Assembly (NCBI RefSeq): GCF_018127925.1
Contig: NZ_CP072348.1
Location: 7,501-71,500 of the forward strand
Source: Prevotella melaninogenica
Lineage (GTDB): Bacteria; Bacteroidota; Bacteroidia; Bacteroidales; Bacteroidaceae
Direction of reading: 5' to 3'
Length of the DNA stretch: 64,000 bases
The position numbers and the translations under genes are program-made. A model generated the notes under the pieces. It had not been told where the DNA came from and made no database searches. It worked only from the letters and a program-made list of their open reading frames with translations. Shown here in pieces: positions 44,167-53,106 of the stretch. Numbering within the stretch: position 1 is the first letter of the stretch; the number at the start of each line of letters is the position of its first letter.

Positions 44167-46284
44167 ATGCTGAATTTATCTCAATATTTCCCGATAACCG
44201 ACCCGACATTGATTTTCTTTGTTGTTCTGCTGATGATATTGCTTTCGCCTATCATTATGGGACGACTGCGCATTCCACATATCATCGGTATGGTGTTGGC
44301 AGGTGTCCTTGTTGGAAAATATGGACTGAATATTCTTGGTCGTGATGCCTCGTTTGAACTTTTTGGACGTGTAGGACTGTACTATATCATGTTCCTTGCA
44401 GGTCTGGAAATGGATATGGAGGGACTGAAGAAAAACCGTAATAGGGTGATGATCTTCGGTATGTTGACCTTCCTTGTCCCCTTTGCAATGACCTATTTTA
44501 TGGGTGTCAGCCTTTTGGGCTATACCCCTCTGGCATCGCTTCTGCTTGCGGCAATCATGGCTTCTAATACATTGATAGCCTATCCGATAGTGGGACGATA
44601 CGGATTAACACGACATACGAGTTCGACGTTGAGCGTGGGTTCGTCTATGATGGCGCTCTTTATGGCTTTGATAGTCATGGCTTCCATCGTCAATTCGTTT
44701 CATGGCAATGGTGGCATACTCTTTTGGCTACTATTCATTTTGAAGTTTGTGGCTTATTGTGTGGGTTTGATTATGGTGATACCACGTGTGACACGTTGGT
44801 TCCTTCGTCGATATTCCGACGCTGTGATGCAGTTTATCTTCATCCTTGCAGTGGTGTTTCTCTCGGCAGCATTGTCAGATGCTGTGGGTTTAGAAGGAAT
44901 CTTTGGAGCGTTCATGTCAGGTTTGATATTGAACCGATTTGTGCCAAAGGTGTCTCCATTGATGAACCGCATAGAATTTACTGGTAATGCACTCTTCATT
45001 CCTTACTTCCTTATTGGAGTAGGAATGCTGATTAATGTACGTTTGCTTTTTGCAGGAAGTAAGATACTTTGGGTTGTATTCTGTATCGTCTTCTTCGGTA
45101 CTTTGGGTAAGGCTGTAGCAGCTTATTTGGCAGCTCGTATCTTCCGTATGTCTTGGTTGGCTGGTCACATGATGTTTGGTTTGACCAGCGCCCATGCAGC
45201 TGGTGCTATTGCGATGGTGATGGTAGGGCGTAGATTAGAGGTGGCACCAGGTCAATATCTCTTTGGTGACGAGGTGCTGAATGGAATAGTAATCATGATA
45301 CTCTTTACCTGTGTCATCTCAACCGTCATTACAGAACGTGCTGCACAACGTCTCCGTTTGCAGGAAAAGGAAGATCAGAATATGATGAAGAACCTTGATG
45401 ATGAGAAGATTCTGATTCCGGTGAAGTACCCAGAGTATTCTGATAACCTCGTAACCATGGCTACATTGATGCGTAATCCACGTTTGAAACGAGAGTTGGT
45501 GGCATTGAATGTGGTATATGATGATGTGAATATGCGCCATAACCAGGCGGAGGGACAGCGTTTGTTGGACCATCTTTGCCATTTGGCGAGTGCGTCAGAT
45601 GTACCGATGGTGACGCAGGTACGTGTTGCTGCAAATATTGCCAATGGTATTAAACATGCTTTTAAAGAGTTTCAGGCGTCAGAGATTCTGATGGGATTAC
45701 ACTTCCATAAGGAGATTAATCGTAGCTTCTGGGGAGAATTTACACGAAGTCTATACAATGGTTTGAGCCGTCAGATTATCGTTACACGTATCTTGCAACC
45801 ACTGAATACAATCCGCAGAATACAGGTAGCAATCCCTTCTCGTGCAGAGTTTGAACCAGGTTTTTACCGTTGGTTGGAACGATTGGCACGTATGGCAGGC
45901 AACTTAGAGTGTCGTATAGCTTTCCATGGACGTAACGAAACGTTGCAACTTGTCAATGAATTTATTCGCAATCGCTTCCCAAGTGTTAGGGCTGAATATG
46001 AAGAGATGGCGCATTGGAAGGATTTACCAACGCTTGGTTCGCAGGTTCGAGAGGACCACCTCTTTGTCATAGTGACAGCACGTAAGGGTACGATATCTTA
46101 TAAGACGGCAATGGAAAGACTTCCTGAAGAACTGAATAAGTTTATTAAAGGTAAGACAATCATGATTATCTTTCCTGATCAGTATGGTAATCGAATGGAC
46201 GATATGACCTTCGCTCAGCCACAGCATACGGAGGAACGTAGTGCATACGAGGCTGTAAGAGAGTGGATACATAATAAGGTATAA
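44167..46284 (+). CDS. CPA2-family cation:proton antiporter with C-terminal Usp-like region
   Basis: A 705-residue protein. Residues about 10-400 form 11-13 transmembrane helices of the Na+/H+ exchanger (CPA2) family, with LSAALSDAVGLEGIFGAFMSG as the core helix carrying the conserved Asp. The remaining 300 residues are soluble and resemble two universal-stress-protein-like halves (EKILIPVKYPEY..., RRIQVAIPSRAEFE...), a common regulatory module in Bacteroidota antiporters. Probably exports Na+ or K+ in exchange for protons; ion not determined. lolD follows after 75 bases with short GGCTAATAA repeats between. Confidence 0.92.
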   Translation: MLNLSQYFPITDPTLIFFVVLLMILLSPIIMGRLRIPHIIGMVLAGVLVGKYGLNILGRDASFELFGRVGLYYIMFLAGLEMDMEGLKKNRNRVMIFGMLTFLVPFAMTYFMGVSLLGYTPLASLLLAAIMASNTLIAYPIVGRYGLTRHTSSTLSVGSSMMALFMALIVMASIVNSFHGNGGILFWLLFILKFVAYCVGLIMVIPRVTRWFLRRYSDAVMQFIFILAVVFLSAALSDAVGLEGIFGAFMSGLILNRFVPKVSPLMNRIEFTGNALFIPYFLIGVGMLINVRLLFAGSKILWVVFCIVFFGTLGKAVAAYLAARIFRMSWLAGHMMFGLTSAHAAGAIAMVMVGRRLEVAPGQYLFGDEVLNGIVIMILFTCVISTVITERAAQRLRLQEKEDQNMMKNLDDEKILIPVKYPEYSDNLVTMATLMRNPRLKRELVALNVVYDDVNMRHNQAEGQRLLDHLCHLASASDVPMVTQVRVAANIANGIKHAFKEFQASEILMGLHFHKEINRSFWGEFTRSLYNGLSRQIIVTRILQPLNTIRRIQVAIPSRAEFEPGFYRWLERLARMAGNLECRIAFHGRNETLQLVNEFIRNRFPSVRAEYEEMAHWKDLPTLGSQVREDHLFVIVTARKGTISYKTAMERLPEELNKFIKGKTIMIIFPDQYGNRMDDMTFAQPQHTEERSAYEAVREWIHNKV

Positions 46285-46289
46285 GTGGT

Positions 46290-46346
46290 TATTAGGCTAA
46301 TAAGGCCAATTAGGCTAATATGGCTAATTAGCCCAATAGCCCCAAT
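46290..46346. repeat. GGCTAATAA-type short tandem repeats
   Basis: Repeated 9-10 base words such as TTAGGCTAAT, AAGGCCAAT and ATGGCTAATTAGCCCAAT. Similar stretches occur at 2914-2970, 35950-35992 and 37957-37998. Confidence 0.6.
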
Positions 46347-46359
46347 AAAATAATAGAAT

Positions 46360-47034
46360 ATGATTGACATTAAGAACATAACTAAAAGTTTTGGTTCGCT
46401 TCAAGTGTTGAAGGGTATTGACCTTCGTATTGAGAAGGGAGAGGTTGTCAGTATTGTTGGTCCATCTGGAGCTGGTAAAACCACCTTGTTACAGATACTT
46501 GGAACGCTGGACAAGCCAGATAGTGGCTCTGTTGTTGTGGATGGTATTGACGTGGGCAGCCTGTCAGCCGGTAAGTTGAGTGATTTCCGCAACCAGCACT
46601 TAGGCTTTGTCTTCCAGTTTCATCAGCTTCTTCCTGAGTTTACAGCTCTTGAGAATATTATGATTCCTGCTTATATTGCAGGCAAGAAGAATAAGGAAGC
46701 ACGTCAGCGTGCTGAAGAACTGTTGGAATTTATGGGCTTGAGCGATCGTGCTAATCATAAGCCTAACGAACTTTCTGGTGGTGAGAAGCAGCGTGTGGCA
46801 GTAGCTCGTGCGTTGGTGAACAACCCTGCAGTTATCCTTGCTGATGAGCCTTCTGGTAGTTTGGACAGTAAGAACAAGCAGGAACTGCACCAACTCTTCT
46901 TCGATCTCCGTGATAAGTTCGGTCAGACTTTCGTTATCGTTACACACGATGAGGGGCTCGCAAGTATCACAGATAGAACGATACATCTTAAAGATGGCTT
47001 GATACAGAATGACGTTTGTCAAGAGACAGAATGA
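46360..47034 (+). CDS. lolD: LolD-type ABC transporter ATPase
   Basis: A 224-residue ABC ATPase of the LolD/MacB branch. Walker [10 protein letters not shown]-loop [15 protein letters not shown], signature LSGGEKQR and Walker [13 protein letters not shown] are typical; in Gram-negative cells LolD powers lipoprotein release from the inner membrane. No partner permease is adjacent. Its stop codon lies inside the left inverted repeat of the following cassette (47027-47566), so the final codons (ETE) may have been changed by insertion. Confidence 0.88.
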   Translation: MIDIKNITKSFGSLQVLKGIDLRIEKGEVVSIVGPSGAGKTTLLQILGTLDKPDSGSVVVDGIDVGSLSAGKLSDFRNQHLGFVFQFHQLLPEFTALENIMIPAYIAGKKNKEARQRAEELLEFMGLSDRANHKPNELSGGEKQRVAVARALVNNPAVILADEPSGSLDSKNKQELHQLFFDLRDKFGQTFVIVTHDEGLASITDRTIHLKDGLIQNDVCQETE

Positions 47035-47566
47035 CATAAAGACACATCTTTTTAATGACATATTCTATATAGATTATGTTGGCTGACAATAAACTTAATT
47101 AATACTAATCGCCTGATGAACATAGAAGAACTTATAAAGTTGATAATTAACAAAGCCTATGAAGTTCGAAGTCATTTGGTAGCTGGGTACTTAGAGAGTG
47201 TATATAAGAAAGCATTACTGATAGAACTCAGAGACGCTGGACTTAAAGTGGAGGATGAAGTAGAAATGCCTGTTCGATATAAAGGACATATTATAGGTGA
47301 TTTCAGAGCAGATATTGTTGTAGAAGGATGTATAATCATCGAACTAAAAGCAGTTGCTCAGTTACTTCCAGCACACGCAATTCAATTGGTAAACTACCTT
47401 TCAGTAGCTGGAGTAGATAATGGTCTGCTTATAAACTTTGGTGCTGCAGAGAGATTAGAAATAAAACGCAAGTACAGAGTGTATAGTTCTCATTCCTAAA
47501 AGAAAATCTCATTTAAACTCGGTAAAAAAATATGTCATTGAAGAAATATGTCTTTATGTCATTCTG
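47027..47566. mobile_element. putative cassette: GxxExxY gene between 38-bp inverted repeats
   Basis: CAGAATGACATAAAGACA at 47027 and TGTCTTTATGTCATTCTG ending at 47566 are exact complements over 18 bases and the match continues with a few mismatches over 38. The only gene inside is the GxxExxY protein. No transposase and no obvious target duplication. It could be a non-autonomous mobile unit. Confidence 0.55.
47116..47499 (+). CDS. GxxExxY protein
   Basis: A 127-residue protein of the GxxExxY family, with the name-giving motif as GYLESVY at residues 24-30, and a PD-(D/E)XK-like core in GDFRADIVVEGCIIIELKA (Asp, Glu-Leu-Lys). The family looks like a small nuclease fold but its function is not established. 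It lies between inverted repeats, between lolD and the cvfB-like gene, and seems inserted. The start at the ATG 47116 gives the usual N-terminus. Confidence 0.85.
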   Translation: MNIEELIKLIINKAYEVRSHLVAGYLESVYKKALLIELRDAGLKVEDEVEMPVRYKGHIIGDFRADIVVEGCIIIELKAVAQLLPAHAIQLVNYLSVAGVDNGLLINFGAAERLEIKRKYRVYSSHS

Positions 47567-47592
47567 GCTTAGGCACTTAAATATTGAACATT

Positions 47593-48453
47593 ATGTCTAA
47601 AATAAAACTTGGAGCATACAATACGCTCACAGTACTGAAGATTGCCTTGCGTGAAGGCAATGGTGATCCGTTCGGAGTCTACCTTGATGGTGGACCGGCT
47701 GGTGAGATACTCATGCCTCAGAAGTATGTCCCAGAGGGGACTGAGATTGGGGATGAACTGGAAGTATTTGTTTATCTCGACCAGGATGAACGCCCGATTG
47801 CTACTACTGAAGAACCTTTGGCGCAGGTAGGCGACTTCGCTTACTTGGAGTGTTCGTGGGTGAATGAGTATGGTGCGTTCCTGTCTTGGGGTGTGATGAA
47901 AGACCTATTTTGCCCTTTCCGTGAGCAAAAGAAGCGCATGGTCATTGGCAATAGCTATATTGTTTATGTTCATCTTGACGAAGAGAGCTATCGTCTTGTT
48001 GCCTCTGCAAAGGTTGAGCACTATCTTGACGAACAGCCACGAGGCTATAAGCATGGGCAGGAAGTTGACCTACTGGTATGGCAGAAGACTGATCTTGGAT
48101 TCAAAGTCATTGTTGACAATCAGTATCCTGGACTTATCTATGAGGATCAAGTGTTCCAATATGTCCATACTGGTGATCGCTTGAAGGGTTACATCTCTAC
48201 GGTTCGCCGTGATGGTAAGATTGATTGTACACTTCAACCAACAGGACAACAGCATGCGGAAGGCTTTGCAGAGGTCCTACTTCAATATCTGAAAGATAAC
48301 GATGGAGTATGTGATCTTGGTGATAAGAGTGAAGCAGAGGATATTAAACGACGTTTTCAGGTGTCGAAAAAGGTGTATAAACGCGCTGTTGGCGACCTCT
48401 ATAAACGTCATTTGATTATGGTTGAACCCCTGTCAATACGCTTAGTAAAATAA
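47593..48453 (+). CDS. S1-domain RNA-binding protein (CvfB-like)
   Basis: A 286-residue protein with the CvfB layout: an N-terminal strand-rich domain, S1-like OB folds (GDFAYLECSWVNEYGAFLSWG and GDRLKGYISTVRRDGKIDCTLQP) and a C-terminal winged helix (KRRFQVSKKVYKRAVGDLYKRHLI). Such proteins bind RNA and affect expression of many genes in Gram-positive bacteria. I use the ATG at 47593, because the earlier in-frame codon at 47584 is TTG. Confidence 0.88.
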   Translation: MSKIKLGAYNTLTVLKIALREGNGDPFGVYLDGGPAGEILMPQKYVPEGTEIGDELEVFVYLDQDERPIATTEEPLAQVGDFAYLECSWVNEYGAFLSWGVMKDLFCPFREQKKRMVIGNSYIVYVHLDEESYRLVASAKVEHYLDEQPRGYKHGQEVDLLVWQKTDLGFKVIVDNQYPGLIYEDQVFQYVHTGDRLKGYISTVRRDGKIDCTLQPTGQQHAEGFAEVLLQYLKDNDGVCDLGDKSEAEDIKRRFQVSKKVYKRAVGDLYKRHLIMVEPLSIRLVK

Positions 48454-48483
48454 GATACTCTCTCTTAAATCATTTTTTTATTG

Positions 48484-48491
48484 TATCTTTG
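48484..48491 (+). promoter_or_regulatory. -7 promoter element of tcdA
   Basis: TATCTTTG, 28 bases before the ATG at 48520. Confidence 0.55.
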
Positions 48492-48519
48492 CAGTATAAA
48501 TAAAGTATAATAAAATACG

Positions 48520-49404
48520 ATGCAGAATCAATTTTCAAGAACCCAACTTCTTCTTGGTAAGCCCGCTATCGATACGCTTAATGGTAGTCGTGTCGCAGTC
48601 TTTGGTGTTGGAGGTGTTGGCGGATATGCAGTAGAGGTATTGGCACGCAGTGGCGTGGGAGCTATTGATGTTATTGATGACGACCGTGTTTGTCTAACGA
48701 ATGTCAACCGACAACTCCTTGCTACTACTCGAACAGTAGGAAAGCACAAAGTAGATGTTGCTGAAGAGCGCATTAACTCAATCAATCCACGATGTATCGT
48801 GCGGAAATATCAGACATTCTATTTGCCTGATAACGCCGATCAGTTCGACTTCTCTCATTATGATTATGTCATTGATTGTATTGATACTGTAACAGCTAAG
48901 CTTGATCTTATCTATCGTTGTCATGAAATGAATATCCCATTGCTTTCTTGTATGGGTGCTGCTTATAAACTTGATGCCACACAGTTCCGTGTGACTGACA
49001 TCTTCAAGACAATCAACGACCCATTAGCGAAGGTGATTCGTAAGAAACTTCGTAAGACAAAAATTAAGCATCTTAAAGTAGTATATAGTCCTGAAGAACC
49101 GCTTGAAAGTATCGAACAACCAGAGATCTCTTGTCGTTTTCACTGTATCTGTCCCGATAAGGATATGCGTAAGTGTACTGACCGTCATACTATTCCAAGC
49201 TCTAATGCGTGGGTACCAGCTGCGGCTGGACTTATTGCAGGTGGAGAAGCTGTGAAAGATCTTGTTAATCTTGCTAACACTATGCGTATCCGTCCTGAAG
49301 ATGAGGCTACAAGCGAGCCTGCTCGTATCGCCCATGAGCGTGCTGCAAAGATGCTGGAGGAACATAAACGCCTTAAGGCTGAGAAGGCTGCAGCAGATAA
49401 GTAA
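48520..49404 (+). CDS. tcdA: tRNA threonylcarbamoyladenosine dehydratase
   Basis: A 294-residue E1-like (ThiF/MoeB fold) enzyme that converts t6A37 in tRNA to its cyclic form using ATP. The nucleotide motif is GVGGVGGYAVEVLARSGVG (residues 30-48), followed by DDDRVCLTNVNRQ and the Cys-containing LSCMGAAYKLD segment. The C-terminal 40 residues form a charged helix. Length and order match the YgdL/TcdA family rather than MoeB or ThiF. Confidence 0.9.
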   Translation: MQNQFSRTQLLLGKPAIDTLNGSRVAVFGVGGVGGYAVEVLARSGVGAIDVIDDDRVCLTNVNRQLLATTRTVGKHKVDVAEERINSINPRCIVRKYQTFYLPDNADQFDFSHYDYVIDCIDTVTAKLDLIYRCHEMNIPLLSCMGAAYKLDATQFRVTDIFKTINDPLAKVIRKKLRKTKIKHLKVVYSPEEPLESIEQPEISCRFHCICPDKDMRKCTDRHTIPSSNAWVPAAAGLIAGGEAVKDLVNLANTMRIRPEDEATSEPARIAHERAAKMLEEHKRLKAEKAAADK

Positions 49405-49460
49405 TGTTTTATGAAATTGGTGTAGAAAATAGCTCCATAAGTTAGAGTTTTTTTTATTTA

Positions 49461-49549
49461 GTTTGCTGTCATTTTTAACACTCTTGGTACTGTGTTTATT
49501 ATCAGTACTTTATATCTAATAATAGAGTGATAGAAATGACAGCAAACTT
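49461..49549. repeat. hairpin repeat TTTGCTGTCA...TGACAGCAAA, copy 1
   Basis: TTTGCTGTCA and TGACAGCAAA flank about 68 bases with inner partial complementarity (AACACTCT/AGAGTG). Nearly identical to 53107-53195; a diverged copy is at 54200-54287. Similarity to the second copy extends weakly into the next 100 bases. The rest of the gap up to 49828 holds no gene. Confidence 0.75.
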
Positions 49550-49828
49550 TTATTTTATAATGTTGTCTTTTTAAAATCTAGCTTCATTTATAATCATGCT
49601 ATGTTAATGAACCCCTGAATACCTATGAGTGAGAGTTATCGTTATGTTTTATAAGTTTGCTATTTTAGTAGTTAAGAACTGATTTGAATTCAAGAACCTG
49701 TTTTGTAAACTCACAACTTTGTTTTACCACCTAAATTGATAATAGTGTTGTCTATAAAATTGTTATTTTATCAAGTTCGTTGTTAAATAACATGAAAAAG
49801 CAATGATAACTTGGAAGATTATTACAAT

Positions 49829-49871
49829 GTTACCGTTAGGTAACTTATCTTTGCGGTTACCAATTGGTAAC
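49829..49871 (+). promoter_or_regulatory. operator-promoter of the tetR-nitroreductase operon
   Basis: Two near-perfect palindromes, GTTACCGTTAGGTAAC (49829-49844) and GTTACCAATTGGTAAC (49856-49871), bracket the -7 box TATCTTTG (49846-49853). This is the layout of an autorepressed TetR-family operator. The regulator ATG is at 49888. Confidence 0.85.
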
Positions 49872-49887
49872 ATAAACAAATAATAGA

Positions 49888-50481
49888 ATGAAGAATCGAG
49901 AACAAACAGAAAGTAGAATACTCGAAGCTGTCGCAAGTATCGTAGAAAGCGAAGGATTCGAGAAGCTTGGTATCAATACAATAGCTTCAAAAGCTAATGT
50001 TTCGAAGATGCTGATATATAGGTATTTTGGTGGATTTGAAGAGTTAATTGCACAGTTTATAATGCAGAAGGATTATTGGGCTAATACAGGTACTGTTATT
50101 ATCAATCCTCAATCTGTAGGAGACAGTATAAAGAATATGTTCCGTAAGCAGATCGAGCAATTACGAAACGATGTAACTCTACGACGTTTGTGTAGGTGGG
50201 AACTGTCCTGTAACAACACAAGCATTGAGCAGCTTAGAGATAAACGTGAAGAAAATGGATGCAGTCTAATCAAACTGGTAAGTACATTAACAGGTTGTCC
50301 TATTACAGAGGTTGCCTCTTTAGCCAGTATACTCTCGGCTGCTATCAGCTATTTAGCTTTGATTGAAGACCAATGTTCGTCATATAACGGTATTTCTTTG
50401 CAAACTGATAAGGGCTGGGATGAGATAATGAAAGGGGTAGAAATGATAGTTGACTTATGGATAAAAAGTATTCAGGAATGA
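49888..50481 (+). CDS. TetR-family transcriptional regulator
   Basis: A 197-residue repressor with an N-terminal TetR helix-turn-helix (residues 8-55: RILEAVASIVESEGFEKLGI...NVSKMLIYRYFGGF) and a C-terminal helical ligand domain. Two GTTACC/GGTAAC palindromes at its own promoter are probable binding sites. Its TGA overlaps the next ATG (ATGA at 50478-50481), so the nitroreductase gene is translationally coupled and probably the regulated target. Ligand unknown. Confidence 0.9.
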   Translation: MKNREQTESRILEAVASIVESEGFEKLGINTIASKANVSKMLIYRYFGGFEELIAQFIMQKDYWANTGTVIINPQSVGDSIKNMFRKQIEQLRNDVTLRRLCRWELSCNNTSIEQLRDKREENGCSLIKLVSTLTGCPITEVASLASILSAAISYLALIEDQCSSYNGISLQTDKGWDEIMKGVEMIVDLWIKSIQE

Positions 50482-51467
50482 GAAAAGTAATTATTGTATT
50501 TGTTATTTTTATGGGATTTATGGATAATATAATGGCACAGAATTCAGACTATCTGTTTATGATTGAAAATGCTTGCAAGGCTCCTTCTGGGCATAACACA
50601 CAGCCTTGGTTTTTTAAAATCAGAGAGTCAGAAATTGATATATACCCTGATTTGTCAAAAGAGTTACCTGTCGTCGACCCAAGTCATCGAGAGTTATTTG
50701 TTAGCTTAGGGTGCGCGACAGAGAATCTTTGTATTGCTGCTCAAGAAAAGGGGTATCAGACCGAAGTTAAAGTTATTAAGGACTCCTTTATTCGAGTTCT
50801 ACTTACAAAAGATAAGAAAAAGCAATTTGATTCTTCATTGTTCTCTCAAATCGCAGTAAGACAAACAAATAGAAGTGTTTATGATGGAAAAGAAATTCCT
50901 AAAGATAGCATTAGTCTACTTAAAGCCACTTCTAATGACCCGTCTATTTCTATTTATTTTTACAAAAGGGGAACTGTTGATTATGAAAAGATTGCTAATA
51001 TGGTTTATGCTGGTAATAGCTTACAAATGAATAATGAAGCTTTCAAATCAGAGCTGACAAAGTGGATGCGTTATAATAAGAGACATCAGAATAATACAAG
51101 AGATGGATTGAGTTATGCTACTTTTGGTGCACCAAATGTTCCTCTATTCTTGGCAAAATTTATCATGTCAAAGGTTATCAACGCGAAAACGCAGAATAAA
51201 GGTGATCGGAAAAAGATAGCTTCAGCATCTCATTTTGTACTTTTCACAACAAAAAATAATACTGTTGAACAATGGGTTGCACTTGGCAGAACCTTGGAAC
51301 GGATATTACTGCGTTCAACGCAGATGGGTATTGCAAATGCTTATCTCAATCAGCCTAATGAGGAAAATGATATTACAAAAGAAATGGTAAAGCAACTTCA
51401 AATATCTAACGAGTACCCGACTATTCTTATAAGGTTAGGCTATGGAAAGAAATGCCTTATTCGCTAA
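50478..51467 (+). CDS. nitroreductase-family protein with N-terminal hydrophobic segment
   Basis: A 329-residue flavin-type nitroreductase fold, closest in look to the Acg-like subgroup: ENACKAPSGHNTQPW near the start (phosphate/FMN-binding), VRQTNRSVYDG, and GIANAYLNQP near the end. The first 20 residues (RKVIIVFVIFMGFMDNIMAQ) form a signal peptide or membrane anchor, unusual for a nitroreductase. I use the ATG at 50478, overlapping the tetR stop; an in-frame start upstream (50457) would lie inside tetR. Probably induced by the same compound sensed by TetR. Confidence 0.85.
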   Translation: MRKVIIVFVIFMGFMDNIMAQNSDYLFMIENACKAPSGHNTQPWFFKIRESEIDIYPDLSKELPVVDPSHRELFVSLGCATENLCIAAQEKGYQTEVKVIKDSFIRVLLTKDKKKQFDSSLFSQIAVRQTNRSVYDGKEIPKDSISLLKATSNDPSISIYFYKRGTVDYEKIANMVYAGNSLQMNNEAFKSELTKWMRYNKRHQNNTRDGLSYATFGAPNVPLFLAKFIMSKVINAKTQNKGDRKKIASASHFVLFTTKNNTVEQWVALGRTLERILLRSTQMGIANAYLNQPNEENDITKEMVKQLQISNEYPTILIRLGYGKKCLIR

Positions 51468-51521
51468 GACGCGATTATAGGTCATGTATTCTTCCTGCAG
51501 ATTAAAGTCGAGAAGCATGAA

Positions 51522-51529
51522 GTAAGTTT
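51522..51529. repeat. target-site duplication, left
   Basis: GTAAGTTT directly before the IS left end; identical bases follow the right end at 52972-52979. Confidence 0.85.
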
Positions 51530-51565
51530 GGGTCAGTCCTAAAACCCAGTTGCAAGCCTATCCTC

Positions 51566-52411
51566 TTAAGCACACAATTTCATAAGCCTATATAAAAAGA
51601 AAGGAATATCTGTGACTCCTCTGAACTGTGCCCTGAATGCCTTAACCTTAGCATTGAATGACTCGGCATTTGCATTCGTAGCTCTGTTTACAAAGAAATT
51701 GAGTATGGTTTGATAATGATTTTCAAACGTGTCAATCACTGTGTAGAAATTGTCCACTCCCAGCTCTTCAACCTCATTAAACCATTTTGCCAGCTTCAGC
51801 CTTGCAGCATCCTTGATGCTCTTGATGTTATAAATATCGGTAAGTTTCATAGCCAAGTCATATGCCTTTTTCAGTGTCGGATAATGTTCAAAGATGATTT
51901 GTGCCCTACCTTTCTGTGTTTCAGTCCACTTGGTCTTGTGCTTGGTCAATATGAACTTTGCTCTGGCGAGCAACTGCTTACGCGTGTCACCATTGCTGTA
52001 TCTAAATGGTATATATTCCTTTCCCTTACTTTTAGCTTCTTTTATCTCCTCATTCTCTTTATCTCTTGCCATCCATCGGTAAGCGATACGCATGTCATCC
52101 AGAGCATCATAATATAGTTTCTGTACATGAAATCTGTCATTGGTAATAAGTGCTTTGGGAAAAACAGAGCGGGCTATACGCATCATAGAAGATGATAAAT
52201 CGAGTGTTATCTCTTTGACAGTCTCCCGTTTAGAAAGGTTTATCGTCTTGAGAATTTGGATGACGTCCTCAGCCTTGGTCCCTTTAACCACAGCTACCAA
52301 AGTCCCTTTTCTGCCCTTTCCCGCCTTGTTGGTCAGAAAAGTATAAACCTCGCCACTACTTAGACAGGTCTCATCAATACTTAGATTCTCTCCTATGTTG
52401 TCTTCAAACAA
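51566..52411 (-). CDS. IS transposase, catalytic part
   Basis: The DDE transposase domain of an ISL3-type element. SIDETCLSSGEVYTFLTNK carries the first Asp, LDLSSSMMRIARSVFPKALITNDRFHVQKL has the second Asp in TNDRFHV, and ATNANAESFNAKVKAFRAQ carries the Glu. The frame stays open upstream to about 52560 and has no ATG in between (52411 is a TTG), so it is expressed by a +1 shift or by transcriptional slippage from ORF1. It lies in the +1 frame relative to ORF1. Confidence 0.88.
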   Translation of the reverse strand: MFEDNIGENLSIDETCLSSGEVYTFLTNKAGKGRKGTLVAVVKGTKAEDVIQILKTINLSKRETVKEITLDLSSSMMRIARSVFPKALITNDRFHVQKLYYDALDDMRIAYRWMARDKENEEIKEAKSKGKEYIPFRYSNGDTRKQLLARAKFILTKHKTKWTETQKGRAQIIFEHYPTLKKAYDLAMKLTDIYNIKSIKDAARLKLAKWFNEVEELGVDNFYTVIDTFENHYQTILNFFVNRATNANAESFNAKVKAFRAQFRGVTDIPFFLYRLMKLCA

Positions 52412-52550
52412 TAGCCAGTCTTGAGCATGATCTAACTGATCCCAGCTACGATAATCACTGAGATGTTCCTTGTACTGTGTGGATAACAGCTTGCCATTTA
52501 CGCCATAGTGAGCACCGATACTTGCGATGCTCTCTGCAGTGGACTCAATT

Positions 52551-52895
52551 CTATTCTTTTAAAAAAGAAACGAACTCGGGGGATAGTTTACTGCCCTCAG
52601 CCGTCAAATCATCATATGAATAAGTAAATATCTCTCCGTTGGAACTGTCACGCCATTTGCGACGGCGAACATGGAGGTAAACTGCTTTGCCACGAAGGGG
52701 GAAGTCCTGAATAACACGCTCGCTGGTAAAACCATAACTGCTTACGGTGCCTAACTTATGGTCTGACTTTTCCATAAAATTACGCTCGTCAAGCCAAAAA
52801 TCAAACTGAGAAACACTCTCTTGAATATCGACCACATCAAAGTAGTCGGCAAGTACATCTGGAAAGATGCAACGTAATAATTGGTGACTCTTCAT
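52551..52895 (-). CDS. IS transposase, N-terminal part
   Basis: A 114-residue protein matching the N-terminal region of ISAon1-family transposases: HQLLRCIFPDVLADYFDVVDI and later GFTSERVIQDFPLRGKAVYLHVRRRKWR. It binds the IS ends by analogy. It ends at TCT TTT TTA AAA GAA TAG, where a T6A4 run gives a natural site for slippage into the catalytic ORF. Confidence 0.85.
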   Translation of the reverse strand: MKSHQLLRCIFPDVLADYFDVVDIQESVSQFDFWLDERNFMEKSDHKLGTVSSYGFTSERVIQDFPLRGKAVYLHVRRRKWRDSSNGEIFTYSYDDLTAEGSKLSPEFVSFLKE

Positions 52896-52971
52896 GATGC
52901 AAAGGTAATAAATACTTATGAAATTATGTGCTTAAGAGGGTAGACTTGCAACTGGGTTTTAGGACTGACCC

Positions 52972-52979
52972 GTAAGTTT
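52972..52979. repeat. target-site duplication, right
   Basis: GTAAGTTT, copy of 51522-51529. Confidence 0.85.
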
Positions 52980-53106
52980 TTGATATAGGTGAATCATCAA
53001 AATCTTTGGCGTGGTGGATATTTAGTAGGTTAGAATTGTCTGCCTAATATTTGTCCATCACGTTTGTATTTATATTTGAGCTAATCCCCAATTATCTTTT
53101 TGTTTT

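Larger units (their letters stand above)
51530..52971 (-). mobile_element. complete ISL3-type (ISAon1-like) insertion sequence
   Basis: A 1442-base element with long terminal inverted repeats: GGGTCAGTCCTAAAACCCAG starts at 51530 and its complement ends at 52971; the match continues over about 55 bases with few differences (TTGCAAGYCTA..., CTTAAGCACA). An 8-base target duplication GTAAGTTT flanks it, as is usual for ISL3. Two ORFs on the minus strand encode the N-terminal and catalytic parts of the transposase. The IS lies between the nitroreductase gene and a non-coding stretch, inside the segment bracketed by the TTTGCTGTCA repeats. Confidence 0.92.
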
